This document shows, piece after piece, positions 7,243 through 16,757 of a DNA stretch of 64,000 bases. Source of the stretch: Leeuwenhoekiella aestuarii (GTDB lineage Bacteria; Bacteroidota; Bacteroidia; Flavobacteriales; Flavobacteriaceae); assembly GCF_004104055.1 (NCBI RefSeq), contig NZ_QOVJ01000002.1, positions 1 through 64,000 of the forward strand, given 5' to 3'. Made by a program: the position numbers and the translations under genes. Below the pieces are notes generated by a model, which saw only the letters and a list, made by a program, of their open reading frames with translations, was not told the origin of the DNA and ran no database searches. Each line of letters starts with the position of its first letter. Position 1 is the stretch's first letter.

Positions 7243-8361
7243 TTGAATAACCAAACCTTTCAAAATATCAGCAAAATCATAGCCCGGGATAGTAAAAGCA
7301 CCACTTATAAGTTTGCACTCTTACGTGGCGTCATCGATCTCATACAGGAAAACTCTCCCTATCTACGTGTAAGTGGTGACCGAGTACAAATCCCTACCGG
7401 CTTACTAATCGAAAAATGGCTGTTGTATTATTATCCTATTTTAGAGTCAGACCCCGCCATCCCCCAAATAAATGGGAGTGCAAATTTGGCCTTTAGGGAA
7501 CCCTTTATGCAATTGATCGATTGGTATCGACCTAGAGGTGGTTTTTCGGCTTTTTACAATGACCTAAAGAATAAGGGGATTCCGGCTACTATACAGGTCC
7601 CTTTTTTTAATCTCCTTAAAAAGATACGAGACACCATCACGACGATGCCTATGAAATATACAGGACGGTCCATAAGTGATGCATACTACTCCATTTTTGA
7701 GTATCAGAATAAAAGACTCAGAAGACCAGAACATCTGGATCTGGAGTATCTGATACTGGAATTCGGTTCATTCTCTATACCAAGAGACTATTACGAGGCG
7801 TTTAAAATTTTGGGAAGTTTTATAGGTGGCCAGGATGCCATAATGTTTAAATGGGCAGAGTTTTCAGTGAATGCCTCAGGGCAAGAACTCTCGGTAAACC
7901 GTGTATTGAACGAAGTTTTAAAAAGTCCGATAACCGCCCGCCATATCGCGGAGTCTAAAAAACTGTATCAAGATATACTCAACACCCAAGGTCAGGTATA
8001 TTGCGTATGGACCGGGAAACGGATTGGGCGTTACGCACTAGACCACGTAATACCTTTTTCTATCTGGAAAAACAACGACCTCTGGAACCTGTTACCTGCT
8101 GCCAGGAATATAAACGCTGCTAAAAGCGATAAGATCCCAGCTCCAGAGCTTATTGAGCGACAGCGTGATCGTATATTAGAATATTGGGAAATACTGCATA
8201 AGCATCAACAACAACGCTTTAAAAAAGAAATACAGGTAGCGCTGTTGGGGAATCACGCTTTTGATACTTGGAAACAAGAGGGCATCAGCCAATTGCAAAA
8301 CAGTTGTAACTACCTGATCGAAACCCGGGGTTTTGAGGCGTGGAAGGTGAGGCAGTATTAG
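7243..8361 (+). CDS. HNH endonuclease domain protein
   Basis: 372 residues, TTG start at 7243 (no ATG is available before the conserved N-terminal part). The N-terminal 230 residues are helical and unassigned. The HNH motif lies in the last third: VYCVWTGKRIG, then ALDHVIPFSIW with D267-H268, and NDLWNLLPAARNINAAKSDK giving the Asn and the closing basic residues. Only one Cys remains of the usual zinc ribbon. HNH proteins cleave DNA; here substrate is unknown. It lies 92 bp after the NERD gene in the same direction, with a hairpin between them. A two-nuclease defence module is possible, otherwise a homing or element-maintenance nuclease. Confidence 0.75.
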   Translation: MNNQTFQNISKIIARDSKSTTYKFALLRGVIDLIQENSPYLRVSGDRVQIPTGLLIEKWLLYYYPILESDPAIPQINGSANLAFREPFMQLIDWYRPRGGFSAFYNDLKNKGIPATIQVPFFNLLKKIRDTITTMPMKYTGRSISDAYYSIFEYQNKRLRRPEHLDLEYLILEFGSFSIPRDYYEAFKILGSFIGGQDAIMFKWAEFSVNASGQELSVNRVLNEVLKSPITARHIAESKKLYQDILNTQGQVYCVWTGKRIGRYALDHVIPFSIWKNNDLWNLLPAARNINAAKSDKIPAPELIERQRDRILEYWEILHKHQQQRFKKEIQVALLGNHAFDTWKQEGISQLQNSCNYLIETRGFEAWKVRQY

Positions 8362-8617
8362 ATTACAATTTACATGGATCTAAAATGGAAGTAGGGTAGC
8401 GACCAGATATTCAGCGAGGTGAATCAGTTTGGTTATTCATAATCTTACATTATAACATTATTTCTTATCAAATCTCAACAATATGTTTCATTTGACTATT
8501 CTGTTAGTCTGAATTTATCAATTACGACCTATATTATTTTACTATAACGTTTGAAATTTTCATATTGTGCTGAATTAGAATTATTTATTTTAATGAGGAT
8601 TTTAGAAATAACTTAAT

Positions 8618-11600
8618 ATGGAACATAAAACGTTAAATATGACTGGCAGATTTTTCTTAAGATATTTCATCATTTTCTCAGTATTACCTTTTCAGGTTTT
8701 AGCTCAAGACCCTGCTCCTAATCAAACATTTACCCCACAAGAAATTAATATTCCTAAGACACCAAGTGCTTCAAGTCTTTATGAATTCTCACCATATACG
8801 GTTGATCATACTAGTGGTTCTGCAAATATCGAAATACCTATTTATACTATTAAATCTGGAAGAATAACACTCCCTATTTCAATTTCCTATCAAACATCAG
8901 GTATTAGAGTGCAAGATCTTTCCAGTATGATTGGTCTAGGTTGGAATTTAAACTATGGATATCGGATAAACATTTCTAAGGAAGAGACAAAGGTTTTTCC
9001 TTATTCAACTAAATTGTATAAAAATGAGCTTGATGCATTGGCTGCTACAAACAGAGGGGTCTCTTGGATGGAAGAGATGACTAATTCTGCAGATGGATTT
9101 TATCCTTCAATGCATCCTATCTACAATTTCAATTGCGGGTCTTTTTCAGGATCATTTTTCTACGATGACAATGGAGTTTTACAACTGCTGAGTAAAGATG
9201 ATGATTTAAAAATAGAGACTATTAATAATTCTGTAGATGCTGGTTTTAAAATTACAACACCAGACGCTATGGAATATATTTTTGATAAAAAGGAAACCAG
9301 TTTAAGGACAACACAAACTTATCCAGGACCTACCACTGAGACTACCGCATTTTGTGTATCTAAGATAATAGACCTCGTTACTGGAAGAAAGATTGAATTT
9401 GAATATGTAAATAAACCTTATTATTTTGATTACTCCAATGAGACCTATACTCGAAGTTATAAAACTGTATTTAACAATGGCTCGGGATGGAATCCTCCAA
9501 ACAGTCATCAAAAAACTCCTTTTAAGGTATACGGTCTTCAAATTAAGTATATACATTTTGATGGGGGACGCGTTTTTTTTAATGGTGTTACGGATAGGCT
9601 TGATAGAGATAAAACAAGAATAAGTTATATAAGTATTTATTCTCTTCAATTACCACATTTAAGGGTAAAAGATATTGTATTTAATCAGAGTTATTTTACT
9701 AGTTATGGAGGGGTAACTAGTGAAGATAATAATAGGTTAAAACTTAATTCTGTAACCTTTAAAAATTCATCAGCGGAAAATACTTATTCATTTCAATACA
9801 ATCCAATAGGTCTTCCTCCATATAGAAAGGTTGTTAATGGTTATACAGAAGGGAATAATACCAGTATTGACTACTGGGGTTTTTATAATAATAGTGGAGG
9901 TGCAGGATTAATTCCAACGGATATTCACACAAATTTTACAAGCCAGTCATCCGTACAAAGTACTAATAGGAAAGCCAACCCACAGTATACGCAAGCTTGT
10001 TTGTTAAATAAAATTACTTATCCTACTGGTGGGTTTGCAAGTTTTGAGTATGAGAATCATAAGTTATCTGGTTATTATCTAGGAGGTATACTTGGCGGTC
10101 TTCGAGTTAAAAAAATAAAGTATTTTGCTTTTGAAGATGATCTCCAACCTATAGAAAAAACGTACAACTATCTCTCTGTAAAAAGTATGACTCCCGCTTC
10201 TCTGAGTATGTTTACTTATCAAAAATACAAAGGATATGTGAATCAAAATCAATATGGTAATTACTCTTCCTATATGCATAAACCGACTTTTATAAGTAGT
10301 CAACCACTTTATCCTATTGTATACCATCGAGGAGCTCCTGTATTTTATGATAAAGTAGAAGAAATAGAGGGGAACCTAACACAAAATAGCGGCAAAACGT
10401 TATATACATACAATTTTGCAAGTACATATATGAATGAGTATGATAATTCTCAATTCAAAGAGGATGGTTACAATAGGTTTACTCTAAATCAACCGTGGAA
10501 GAGAGGCCAATTGCTAAGTAAAGAAGTCTTTAAAAATAACTTTAATTCAGTCAATCCATATACATTAGTCTCAAAAGAGGTTTATACTTATAAAGGGTTT
10601 AGTAAGGGTAATAGGCAGGTAGGCTTTACTGTTTCAAAAAATGGAAATTCATCAGGAGCAATTTATGATCTAATCGGTCCTAAAGCAGATGATTTATATT
10701 ATAATTATGCCTATAATGGCAACTTGCCCGTAAATGCGTTTGAATATAATGATTTAGTAGTTTCTGTTATTTACTCCCGGATAGGAAAAATAGAAAAATT
10801 TATATATGAAGATGAAAAATCACTATCCACTTCCACAGAGTATTTCTACGACAGCCCCAATCATGAACAATTATCTCGAATAGAAGCAATTGACAGTAAA
10901 GGCAGGCTACACGCAACCGAATATAAGTATGTTCAGGATGAAAGTACAATTCAGGACGTGAGCAGCCAAGAGCAAAATAATTATTTCCAGAAGCTGAGGG
11001 CTATCAACAAATTAAATGACGTTATCGAAGAGTCAACATTTATAGAAGGCGATCTTGTAAAACGTAAGCGTAAGAGATTTGTAGACCGTCTAATCCCGGC
11101 TTTATATACTACAGTTCCATTAATGCTTAATTCCACCGTAACAAATTATAAGAATAATGCTGCTGTTGGTACTGAGGTAGTTAATTTTCTGAATTATGAC
11201 GACTCAGGCAAACTACTGGCTAAAAGTAATAATGATGGAGCAGTTGAATCTTATATATGGGATGCTCTTTCAATCAATCTAAAAGCAATAGTTAGTAATT
11301 CAATTCAAGGAGATGTTTATCAAAATTCATTTGAGTATGGAGAAAAGGAATGGGCGCCCAATAATGAAAACAACGTTCTAGGAAGTTGGCAATATTCAGG
11401 AGAAGGTAGTTATGATAGTACTTCACCGACAGGTTCCCAAACATACACATTGAACAGTGGGAAGAACCTTTCTGTTAGTAATTTAAACCCTAATAAAAAG
11501 TATGTAGTATCTTATTGGAGTAGTGCTGGTAATTATAATGTTTCAGGTAGCATCAGTACGAAAACAGGTAAATCAATTGGTAACTGGACCTATTACGAGC

Positions 11601-11872
11601 ACTTGGTTTCTAACGTGATTAATTTAAGCATCAGTGGGGCAGGCAAAATAGATGAGGTAAGGCTATATCCTGAAGGTGCACAAATGATCTCCTTTGCACA
11701 TACACCTATGATAGGATTGAGCAGCAAGTGTGATGAAAAAAATAATATAACTTATTATAAATATGATGGTTTAGGCAGATTAATTTCAATTTTAGATCAA
11801 TATAGAAAAATAATTAAGCGCTACTCATATAAATACTATGGCGAGGTTGAGAGTTTCAATGAAACCTATTAG
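8618..11872 (+). CDS. Secreted YD/Rhs-repeat protein, first of a pair
   Basis: 1084 residues with a Sec signal peptide (hydrophobic segment about 10-28, cleavage after VLA-Q). The segment SGSANIEIPIYTIKSGRITL followed by LPISISYQTSGIRV and MIGLGWNLNYG is typical of the N-terminal part of Bacteroidota Rhs/SpvB-like proteins. YD-type repeats follow through the body, ending with YYKYDGLGRLISILDQYRK and YSYKYYG. It has no toxin tip and no T9SS sorting domain that I can see. It precedes the toxin-bearing Rhs gene by 20 bp, on the same strand, so the two probably form one operon and perhaps one shell. ATG at 8618; a second Met at residue 8 is possible. Confidence 0.8.
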   Translation: MEHKTLNMTGRFFLRYFIIFSVLPFQVLAQDPAPNQTFTPQEINIPKTPSASSLYEFSPYTVDHTSGSANIEIPIYTIKSGRITLPISISYQTSGIRVQDLSSMIGLGWNLNYGYRINISKEETKVFPYSTKLYKNELDALAATNRGVSWMEEMTNSADGFYPSMHPIYNFNCGSFSGSFFYDDNGVLQLLSKDDDLKIETINNSVDAGFKITTPDAMEYIFDKKETSLRTTQTYPGPTTETTAFCVSKIIDLVTGRKIEFEYVNKPYYFDYSNETYTRSYKTVFNNGSGWNPPNSHQKTPFKVYGLQIKYIHFDGGRVFFNGVTDRLDRDKTRISYISIYSLQLPHLRVKDIVFNQSYFTSYGGVTSEDNNRLKLNSVTFKNSSAENTYSFQYNPIGLPPYRKVVNGYTEGNNTSIDYWGFYNNSGGAGLIPTDIHTNFTSQSSVQSTNRKANPQYTQACLLNKITYPTGGFASFEYENHKLSGYYLGGILGGLRVKKIKYFAFEDDLQPIEKTYNYLSVKSMTPASLSMFTYQKYKGYVNQNQYGNYSSYMHKPTFISSQPLYPIVYHRGAPVFYDKVEEIEGNLTQNSGKTLYTYNFASTYMNEYDNSQFKEDGYNRFTLNQPWKRGQLLSKEVFKNNFNSVNPYTLVSKEVYTYKGFSKGNRQVGFTVSKNGNSSGAIYDLIGPKADDLYYNYAYNGNLPVNAFEYNDLVVSVIYSRIGKIEKFIYEDEKSLSTSTEYFYDSPNHEQLSRIEAIDSKGRLHATEYKYVQDESTIQDVSSQEQNNYFQKLRAINKLNDVIEESTFIEGDLVKRKRKRFVDRLIPALYTTVPLMLNSTVTNYKNNAAVGTEVVNFLNYDDSGKLLAKSNNDGAVESYIWDALSINLKAIVSNSIQGDVYQNSFEYGEKEWAPNNENNVLGSWQYSGEGSYDSTSPTGSQTYTLNSGKNLSVSNLNPNKKYVVSYWSSAGNYNVSGSISTKTGKSIGNWTYYEHLVSNVINLSISGAGKIDEVRLYPEGAQMISFAHTPMIGLSSKCDEKNNITYYKYDGLGRLISILDQYRKIIKRYSYKYYGEVESFNETY

Positions 11873-11892
11873 TTCTAATTTTTTAAATCAAG

Positions 11893-14800
11893 ATGATGAT
11901 TCTTATGAAGATAAAAATATTCTTTTTCCTCGTCCTTATAATTTGCTTTGATCAAATGTCTTACGCACAATGCTCCGGATCACCAAGTTTTCCGGGAGTA
12001 TCAAAATATGTACCGATTATGGTTGGTGTAGTTGATGAAAACACAAATTTTGTTGACGTAAAAAGCAATGATCCTTCTAATTGTTATGGTGATAATTTTG
12101 GTCATACCAGTGATGATATTTGGTATGAATTTCAATTAAATAAGACACTAGAACTTGATTTGTCACACTGTGGATCCAATTTTGACACTTACATTCAACT
12201 TTTTAAAAATAATAAGCATATAGCATATAATGGAGGTGATGGTCCTGTATGTTCTGGTCAAGCTGCCTCTCTTAGAATAACTCTTGATCCTGGAACCTAT
12301 TATCTGGTTTCGGAAGGAAAATTTAATAATTATGGTTTAATAACCACGAATATAAGGGTAAATCAGGCAAGTCTTCCACCTCCAGCCCCAGCTGTTTACG
12401 ATTATTATAATTTTATTAAAACTTTTAGTCCTTTAGATGCCTTTAATGGCAGTGAAACTTTAAATAATAAGACTCCTTCAGAAGTAAGGAAGGAAGTAAA
12501 TTACTATGATGGATTAGGCAGACCAGTCCAGTCAGTTTTAGTAAAGGCGACTCCGGCCTATAGAGATATAGTGAATATTAATTTTTATGATCAATATGGT
12601 CGAGAACCTACCAAATATCTTCCTTATGCAGTAACACCTACACCCTCCCAAAGTGATGGAGCATTTAAGCCTACGGCACTTCAAGATGTCCTAAGTTTTT
12701 ATGAAAATTCACAAAATAGTATTAATCAACCTTCTATTCCTTCAAGTTTATTTCCTTATTCAGAAAACAAATTTGAAAACTCACCTTTCAATAGGGTTCT
12801 TGAAGTAGGGTTTCCGGGAGAAGATTGGCAATTAGGAAGTGATCATACCGTAAAATATGATCGTATTATTAATACTTCTCAGGAAATTTTAAGTTTTGAG
12901 GTGGCAACCGGGGGTGGGCTATTAAAGCCCGTCTATTGGGAAGAGGGAGAACTTATCGGCACACATACAACTGATGAACATGGTATACGTACTATTGAAT
13001 ATAGAGATAAGTCTTTGGGTCTTACATATGTCAAGCGAAAAGAGAACAAAGATAATATGAGTGCAGGTACACAATCAGCAAGTTATTGGTTGGATACGTA
13101 TTATATTTATAATAATAGAGCGGAACTGATTTATGTACTTTCTCCAAAATTCATTGGAGAATATATAGGATATAATGGTGAAAATTATGCTTCCCTTCCT
13201 ACAACAAATCCTACTTCATTACTACTTGATAATTTGGCTTATCAATATAAGTACAATGGAAGAGGAAATCTGTCTGAAAAAAAATTACCTGGTAAGGGCA
13301 AAGAGTACATTGTGTATAATAAACTAAACCAACCCTGTATGACCCAGGATGCTAATTTGGATGCTGAAAATAAATGGTTGTTTACCAAGTATGATGCCTT
13401 CGGGCGTGTAGCTTATACGGGTTACTGGTCTGGCAATGAAACTCGTGCTAATTTACAGACGGTTTTTGATGGAGCTGCAAGTCAATATGAAACCCGCACA
13501 ACTGCGTCCAGCACCTACTCTGGGGATCAGGTGTATTATAGCAATGTAGCTAAGCCGGTAGGGGTAGCTGGAGTTTATACTATAAATTATTATGATACGT
13601 ACTTACCAAATGGAGCACAGGGAAAAGTAACCGTTCCTTCTCAGACGAGTTATGGAGAAACTATTACCACCAATACGAAGAGCCTAACAACAGTTAGCCG
13701 GGTACGGGTATTGACAACCAATGATTGGATAACTACCACAACGGGTTATGATGATAAAGGGCGTGTAATCTGGATACGTACGGTTAACGATTATCTCAAT
13801 ACTGACGATACTGTAGAAATGAAATTGGGTTTTACCGGTAAAGTGGAGGAGAGCAAGATGGTACATACTAAAACCGGACAGCCTACTATAACAACCATTG
13901 ATAAATTTACCTATGATCATATGGGTAGACTCACTAAGCAGACTCAGAAGATCAATAATCAGACCGAGGAACTGATTGCTTTTAATGAATACGATGAGTT
14001 GGGTCAACTCAAAAATAAGAATGTTGGAGGTGCCTCTACTGGAAACGGACTTCAAACAGTTGACTACAAGTATAATATACGAGGATGGTTAAAGACAATC
14101 AACGATCCAACTAGTCTAGGGAATGATTTATTTGCCTTTAAGCTCAATTACAATACCGCAGATCATGGTGCGACACCACTTTTTAACGGTAATATTTCAG
14201 AAACAGAGTGGCGCACAGCCAATTCCGATAACGCATTAAAATGGTACTCATACGACTACGATGCATTAAATCGTATTACTGGTGCAACAAATATAAATAG
14301 TAACTACAATGTTTCTGGAATTAACTATGATAAAAATGGAAATATCAAAAACCTTATTCGTCAAGGTCATACAGCTCTCAATAGCGCCGGAGAAGTAACG
14401 GCATACGGAACTATGGATAATCTGACCTATATTTATAATGACAATAATTTAGGAAATAAACTAGTACGGGTAAATGACGCTGGAAATAGTACATATGGCT
14501 TTGGGAATGGAGCTAACAGTAATGCTGAATTTGCCTACGATGCAAATGGTAATCTAATTAAAGACTTGAATAAAGGTATAGACAATATTAATTATAACCA
14601 CCTTAATTTACCGGATGCTGTAAATGTGACAGCAAATAGAGGAGCCGGTACCGGTACAATTTCTTATATTTATGATGCCACAGGAATAAAACTCCAGAAA
14701 ACAGCTCCAGGAAGTGTGACACAATACGCAGGAAATTACATATATAAGACTGAGAATAGTACTACAGTTTTAGATTTTTTTAATCATCCTGAGGGTTATG

Positions 14801-15804
14801 TGGATAAAATGGGTACGAGTTATAAATATGTCTATCAATACAAGGACCATTTGGGGAACATTAGGCTATCCTACTCCGATAGCAATGGGAACGGCTCTAT
14901 AAACGCATCCACGGAGATTTTACAGGAGCGAACTTATTATCCATACGGAATGGTACAAAAAGGCTACAACAGCAATATCGTAGGAACGGAGAACAACTAC
15001 AAGACGTTCCAAGGTCAGGAAGTCCATAAGGAGCTTGGTCTCAATTGGGTTGAGTTCAAATACAGAAATTACGACCCAACTATTGGGCGTTTCTTTAGCA
15101 TAGATCCACTTGCAGAAGATTACGTTTATAATGGACCATATAATTTTGCTGAAAATAGGGTTATTGATGGAATAGAGCTTGAAGGATTAGAGTGGAAGAG
15201 TGTAAAAGACGACGATGGAAATACTAATCTAACTCTTACCGTTCAACTATATAATGATGCTGGATTAACAGATAAGCAATTAACAAAGCTGAAAACCAGT
15301 ATCACAGAGCAATTTATAGAGTCATTTAGTAATAGTGATGAAAATATCTCTGCATCGTTAGTGACAGAGGACGTTGCAGAAGCCAAAGGAGACTTTTTAG
15401 TAACATTGAATGAACAAGCTTCAACACCTGTAAAAGATAAAGATGGTAATGTAGTCGGTAAAAAATATCGTGGAGGAAAAGCAGGTGCATTAGGTAAAAC
15501 TCAAGAAAATAGTTTTGAAGTAACAGCCAAGCGAGATGGTAGTAAAAGAGGTAACTCTGATATAGCAAGAAGTTTTTCTCATGAAGCAGGTCATACAGCT
15601 GGGTTACTACATCCATGGAGTACAAAACAGGGTGTTGAAGATATAAGACAAGGAGCAGAAGGAGTTAAAGCAGGTACTGTTATAAAAAATCTAATGAACT
15701 CTGGAGCCAATCCAGTAAAAGCTAATCGTTCAAGTTCAGGAACTCAAACCACTTCAGGACAACTTAAAAGCATTGACAAGCTAATAAGAGGACAACAAAA
15801 CTAA
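11893..15804 (+). CDS. Rhs-core polymorphic toxin with C-terminal zinc metalloprotease-like domain
   Basis: 1303 residues. Signal peptide (about 5-25, FLVLIICFDQMSYAQ), a PPC-like beta domain (about 35-155), a DUF6443-like region (NYYDGLGRPVQSVLVKATP), many YD repeats, and the Rhs core near 990-1095 with YKDHLGNIRLSYSD, RTYYPYGM, GRFFSIDPLAEDY. The tip (about 1098-1303) carries H1230-E-A-G-H1234-T-A-G1237-L-L-H1240, a full HExxHxxGxxH metzincin motif, followed by M1268 in NLMNSG, a plausible Met-turn. Family knowledge: Rhs tips are variable toxins; this one should be a zinc-dependent protease. Its stop overlaps the start of a lipoprotein gene, the likely immunity gene. An alternative start is ATG at 11908. 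Confidence 0.85.
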   Translation: MMILMKIKIFFFLVLIICFDQMSYAQCSGSPSFPGVSKYVPIMVGVVDENTNFVDVKSNDPSNCYGDNFGHTSDDIWYEFQLNKTLELDLSHCGSNFDTYIQLFKNNKHIAYNGGDGPVCSGQAASLRITLDPGTYYLVSEGKFNNYGLITTNIRVNQASLPPPAPAVYDYYNFIKTFSPLDAFNGSETLNNKTPSEVRKEVNYYDGLGRPVQSVLVKATPAYRDIVNINFYDQYGREPTKYLPYAVTPTPSQSDGAFKPTALQDVLSFYENSQNSINQPSIPSSLFPYSENKFENSPFNRVLEVGFPGEDWQLGSDHTVKYDRIINTSQEILSFEVATGGGLLKPVYWEEGELIGTHTTDEHGIRTIEYRDKSLGLTYVKRKENKDNMSAGTQSASYWLDTYYIYNNRAELIYVLSPKFIGEYIGYNGENYASLPTTNPTSLLLDNLAYQYKYNGRGNLSEKKLPGKGKEYIVYNKLNQPCMTQDANLDAENKWLFTKYDAFGRVAYTGYWSGNETRANLQTVFDGAASQYETRTTASSTYSGDQVYYSNVAKPVGVAGVYTINYYDTYLPNGAQGKVTVPSQTSYGETITTNTKSLTTVSRVRVLTTNDWITTTTGYDDKGRVIWIRTVNDYLNTDDTVEMKLGFTGKVEESKMVHTKTGQPTITTIDKFTYDHMGRLTKQTQKINNQTEELIAFNEYDELGQLKNKNVGGASTGNGLQTVDYKYNIRGWLKTINDPTSLGNDLFAFKLNYNTADHGATPLFNGNISETEWRTANSDNALKWYSYDYDALNRITGATNINSNYNVSGINYDKNGNIKNLIRQGHTALNSAGEVTAYGTMDNLTYIYNDNNLGNKLVRVNDAGNSTYGFGNGANSNAEFAYDANGNLIKDLNKGIDNINYNHLNLPDAVNVTANRGAGTGTISYIYDATGIKLQKTAPGSVTQYAGNYIYKTENSTTVLDFFNHPEGYVDKMGTSYKYVYQYKDHLGNIRLSYSDSNGNGSINASTEILQERTYYPYGMVQKGYNSNIVGTENNYKTFQGQEVHKELGLNWVEFKYRNYDPTIGRFFSIDPLAEDYVYNGPYNFAENRVIDGIELEGLEWKSVKDDDGNTNLTLTVQLYNDAGLTDKQLTKLKTSITEQFIESFSNSDENISASLVTEDVAEAKGDFLVTLNEQASTPVKDKDGNVVGKKYRGGKAGALGKTQENSFEVTAKRDGSKRGNSDIARSFSHEAGHTAGLLHPWSTKQGVEDIRQGAEGVKAGTVIKNLMNSGANPVKANRSSSGTQTTSGQLKSIDKLIRGQQN

Positions 15805-16268
15805 TGAGGATGAATCGATATGTTTTAATGATAATAATTGCTGTGGCAGTAAGTAGTTGTCGTTCCCAGGACAGAATAATACAAAGTATCACTTGTGGAA
15901 CTAATGTAAACGTTCAATATGAGAAAGCAGATGCGGAAGCCCGAAAGGAAGGCTTAGTTGCTGATGAAAACTTAAAATCTTTTGTTGTCCATTTTCTTAG
16001 TGATTTCGATGGTAAAGTAAAAGGGTATGTTAACGATGAAGTTTTGTTTAACAAATACATAAAAACGAACGAGGTAACCGACAAAACTGATGAATATTTT
16101 GGTTATGATTATTCTGATGATGAGCAAGTACCAATATTAAAAATATCAACTGGCGAACAATGCTTTGATATTAAAATAGACAAAGATTACAAATTGATTT
16201 ATGTATATCGTACGGATAACCAAGGTTGGATAGTTAGGTTCTCAAATATCCACTATGCAGAGCATTAA
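15804..16268 (+). CDS. Lipoprotein, putative immunity protein of the Rhs metalloprotease
   Basis: 154 residues. Its ATG overlaps the TAA of the Rhs toxin by one base (TAATG), so translation is probably coupled. A short signal ends in a lipobox VSSC with C19 as lipid anchor; residues after C19 (RSQD) would place it at the outer-membrane side by Bacteroidota rules, which is uncertain. The body is acidic (YFGYDYSDDEQVP) with alternating strands; I know no family. A small gene right after a polymorphic toxin is normally its immunity gene; a lipid-anchored form would fit a toxin acting in the periplasm or at the envelope. A terminator follows at once. Confidence 0.65.
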   Translation: MRMNRYVLMIIIAVAVSSCRSQDRIIQSITCGTNVNVQYEKADAEARKEGLVADENLKSFVVHFLSDFDGKVKGYVNDEVLFNKYIKTNEVTDKTDEYFGYDYSDDEQVPILKISTGEQCFDIKIDKDYKLIYVYRTDNQGWIVRFSNIHYAEH

Positions 16269-16272
16269 AATG

Positions 16273-16298
16273 AAACCGCCCAAGTGGCGGTTTTTTTT
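16273..16298 (+). terminator. Intrinsic terminator after Rhs/immunity genes
   Basis: AAACCGCC (16273-16280) pairs with GGCGGTTT (16286-16293) around CAAGT, followed by a run of eight T. Typical rho-independent structure, ending the Rhs-immunity transcript. Confidence 0.85.
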
Positions 16299-16303
16299 GC
16301 CAT

Positions 16304-16607
16304 AAAGCGTAGCAACGTTCTTATTGAAAAAATCCTTGAACTTCTTATTGGTAAGCATCGTATCGATGATTTTTAGGATAGTAGACTTATCTTCCTCTTC
16401 AAGTTGATTGATAAGCTTAATCTGTTCGTTTTCGCTTTTATCTTCTAAAACAAGCTCTTTAGGTGTAGTATTCTCATCATAGTTGATAATATCATCAATT
16501 TACATATTAAACAGGTTGGAAAGTGTTTTAAGCTCTGAAACTTTAACTTCCTTAATATCCTTTTCAACTTTGGGATAAGACGATTTATCAAGGTTTAGGC
16601 AAAGCAT
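16304..16607 (-). pseudogene. Decayed XRE-family regulator
   Basis: Minus-strand reading from an ATG at 16605-16607 gives LDKSSYPKVEKDIKEVKVSE and LKTLSNLFNM, then an in-frame TAA near 16502, after which the frame continues with IDDIINYDENTTPKELVLED and EEEDKSTILKIIDTMLTNKK. This order is that of flavobacterial XRE regulators, where the stop replaces one residue between NLFNM and IDDIIN. The N-terminal start of the HTH is missing too. Hence a remnant with a premature stop and lost 5' end. A read error at the stop would not restore the missing N-terminus. It lies against the Rhs terminator on the opposite strand. Confidence 0.75.
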
Positions 16608-16620
16608 AGATTTATACAAC

Positions 16621-16747
16621 GACAATCAAATAGAAAAACTGGTAAGGAAAGTGGCGGAACGCTTGGAGATTGGGAACAAGTGTAGTTAGGCGAACATTAC
16701 AGGAACTCACAAAGGAACTGGAAAACTACCGCTTTTTGTTAGTGTAA
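16621..16747 (+). pseudogene. Fragment of an element-borne gene, possibly primase, with frameshift
   Basis: One frame reads DNQIEKLVRKVAERLEIGNK and then meets TAG; the next frame continues VVRRTLQELTKELENYRFLLV to a TAA. Joined, they give a continuous helical segment, so a single-base indel has broken it. It resembles part of CHC2/toprim-type proteins of Bacteroidota mobile elements, but I hold this from memory and weakly. No start is present. Confidence 0.45.
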
Positions 16748-16757
16748 AAAGAAACCA

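Noticed and set aside
15326-15625. 99-codon minus-strand frame under the Rhs toxin tip
   Set aside because: Composition is Leu/Tyr/His-rich shadow coding of the toxin domain, with no signal or domain features.
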